Shown in pieces: positions 4,817 to 5,967 of a stretch of 5,967 nucleotides of DNA. How positions within the stretch are numbered: the first letter of the stretch is position 1; each line of letters opens with the position of its first letter. The stretch comes from Chloroflexota bacterium (GTDB lineage: Bacteria > Chloroflexota > Dehalococcoidia > UBA2979): NCBI GenBank assembly GCA_002725365.1, contig PBOW01000027.1, forward strand, positions 30,541 to 36,507, written 5' to 3'. The translations under genes were made by a program, and so were the position numbers. The notes under the pieces were generated by a model that saw only the letters and a program-made list of their open reading frames with translations, was not told where the DNA came from and did not search any database.

Positions 4817-5967
4817 TTGGCACTGAATACCAGATCCGCAGGAGATCGTACGCGACCGTCGCTTAGAGTAGCGATGCAAGTGTTTGCGTATCGGAACTAT
4901 AGACTTCTCTGGGTATCCTCAGCGGTGTCGATGCTTGGCATGAATGCTCAACAAATCATACGAGGAATGCTTGCCTGGGATCTCACCGGCAACTTCACGA
5001 TGTCCGCATTTTTGGTACTGTCTTTTGGACTTCCGATGGGTTTATTTTCGTTGCTCGGAGGAGCCTTGGCTGATCGCTTTGAGAAACGAAATCTCATTTT
5101 GCTGTCCCAGGTTGCATCGGTCTGTATAGCTGCGGTGACTGGTATTTTGGTGCTCACTGGCTTGATTAATTTCTGGCTACTTTTTGCAATAGGCTTAATT
5201 CAAGGCAGCTTTGTTTCAGTAGGTATGCCTTCACGAACTCCTTTGATGATTGACACGGTTCCGGAACAGCAGAGATTGAGCGCAGTGGCTCTTTCAATGA
5301 TGCCAATGACGGCGATGAGAGCGATCGGCCCAGCACTTGGTGGTTTGGTTGCTGGTTTTGTAGGGTTTGAGTGGGGGTACTTTGGAATCTCGTTTTGTTA
5401 TTTTTTATCGGTGGCGACAGTACTTCTGGTACCTACCGGGATAGGACAAGCAGATAGAGATTTGGGTTCGGATTCGACACCGAAGTCAAATCAAAATTTA
5501 TTCGGTTCCATCGGAAGTGGTTTGAGTTTCGTATTCACAAATGCTGGTATCCGAAGGTTAGTCCTCATGATGATGATCATTGGTGCCATAGGAATGCCAC
5601 TTCAAACACAGTTCCCGGGGTTTGTTGAGAGTGAGCTAATGCCGGCGAACTCGAACTGGCAATTTTGGGCAGGTGCTTTGGTTGCGATTGGCGGACTAGG
5701 CGGTTTAATCGGATCTATTTTGGTCGCAAGGTTAACTCAATCAAATAGGAAACCAATGATTCAGTGGATTGCTGGCATCATAGGCAGTCTCAGTATTGCT
5801 AGTATTTGGATCTTTTCTTCGTTTGGTTTTGTTGGCGTGATCATACCTATATTTATCTCCGGTGGTGCTATGACCGCGTTCATGGGTGTCAACCAGGCAA
5901 TGATGATGGATGAAGCGCCCCCTGAGTATAGAGGTCGCGTGATGAGCCTGTTTATGTTTTCGATGGC
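4817..5967 (+). CDS. Major facilitator superfamily transporter (MFS_3/EntS-like), C-terminus outside window
   Basis: This is a cytoplasmic-membrane secondary transporter, most like the drug/siderophore-exporter branch of the MFS; the substrate cannot be told. Counting from the ATG at 4874, helix 1 follows FAYRNYRLLW (4-13). The cytoplasmic loop 2-3 motif GGALADRFEKRN (62-73) carries the family's G-x3-DR-x2-KR pattern. A central loop rich in Ser, Asp and Asn (about 192-210) divides the two six-helix halves, and PEYRGRVMSLFMF (350-362) is the conserved RGRVMS motif before the last helices. About 365 residues are visible and perhaps 40-60 are missing. The start is uncertain. TTG at 4817 has GAGGGG nine bases upstream and adds 19 residues (MALNTRSAGD...); ATG at 4874 fits the family best but has no clear ribosome site; ATG at 4676 would add an unlikely 66-residue extension. 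It is divergent from the respiratory operon and need not be related in function. Confidence 0.9.
   Translation, partial: MALNTRSAGDRTRPSLRVAMQVFAYRNYRLLWVSSAVSMLGMNAQQIIRGMLAWDLTGNFTMSAFLVLSFGLPMGLFSLLGGALADRFEKRNLILLSQVASVCIAAVTGILVLTGLINFWLLFAIGLIQGSFVSVGMPSRTPLMIDTVPEQQRLSAVALSMMPMTAMRAIGPALGGLVAGFVGFEWGYFGISFCYFLSVATVLLVPTGIGQADRDLGSDSTPKSNQNLFGSIGSGLSFVFTNAGIRRLVLMMMIIGAIGMPLQTQFPGFVESELMPANSNWQFWAGALVAIGGLGGLIGSILVARLTQSNRKPMIQWIAGIIGSLSIASIWIFSSFGFVGVIIPIFISGGAMTAFMGVNQAMMMDEAPPEYRGRVMSLFMFSM

Noticed and set aside
4806..4902. Direct repeat GGAACTATAG at 4806-4815 and 4893-4902
   Set aside because: There are only two copies, one lying inside coding sequence, with no flanking symmetry. 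A chance match is the simplest explanation.
4948..5157. Leftward 69-residue frame inside the MFS gene
   Set aside because: It is opposite the conserved helix 2-3 region (GGALADRFEKRN) of the transporter and is better explained as a shadow.

Overview
The window holds one long leftward (minus-strand) respiratory gene cluster, followed downstream by two tiny desulforedoxin-like genes and a ribosomal protein gene. A divergent (plus-strand) MFS transporter runs off the right edge. It looks like a bacterium: Shine-Dalgarno sites are clear, bS21 is present, and all three standard stop codons are used. The split cytochrome b (b6 plus subunit IV), a Qo motif reading APWY, a Tat-type Rieske protein and a cytochrome c/cupredoxin fusion would fit Chloroflexota (for example marine SAR202/Dehalococcoidia-like lineages). 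That placement is inference from gene style and was not tested by a search.

Layout from right to left along the minus strand: a 33-residue single-membrane-segment protein (4448-4347); a cytochrome b6-type subunit (4279-3524); an enlarged subunit IV-type cytochrome b C-terminal half (3478-2414); a Rieske 2Fe-2S protein (2390-1722); a membrane-anchored cytochrome c fused to a blue-copper domain (1669-620); a 38-residue three-cysteine desulforedoxin-like protein (593-477); a 47-residue sister that has lost the metal-binding cysteines (427-284); and, behind a TATAAT box, ribosomal protein bS21 (200 to beyond the left edge). All gaps in the cluster are 23-67 bases, which suggests one transcript from a promoter near 4509-4538.

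Together the large genes encode a complete quinol-oxidising bc-type complex. Quinol would be oxidised between the b subunits and the Rieske cluster. Electrons would then pass to the c heme and perhaps on to the tethered copper centre, which could feed a terminal oxidase without a separate soluble carrier. The b6-type subunit carries the four heme-b histidines with b6-like spacing and a cysteine in the position that binds the extra c-type heme (ci) in b6f complexes. The 33-residue protein is a candidate small subunit. The roles of the two desulforedoxin-like mini-proteins are unknown.

The right end is a roughly 370-base divergent intergenic region with inverted repeats around the presumed operon promoter, then an MFS exporter whose start codon is ambiguous and whose C-terminus lies outside the window. 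I see no CRISPR array, tRNA, rRNA or mobile element.
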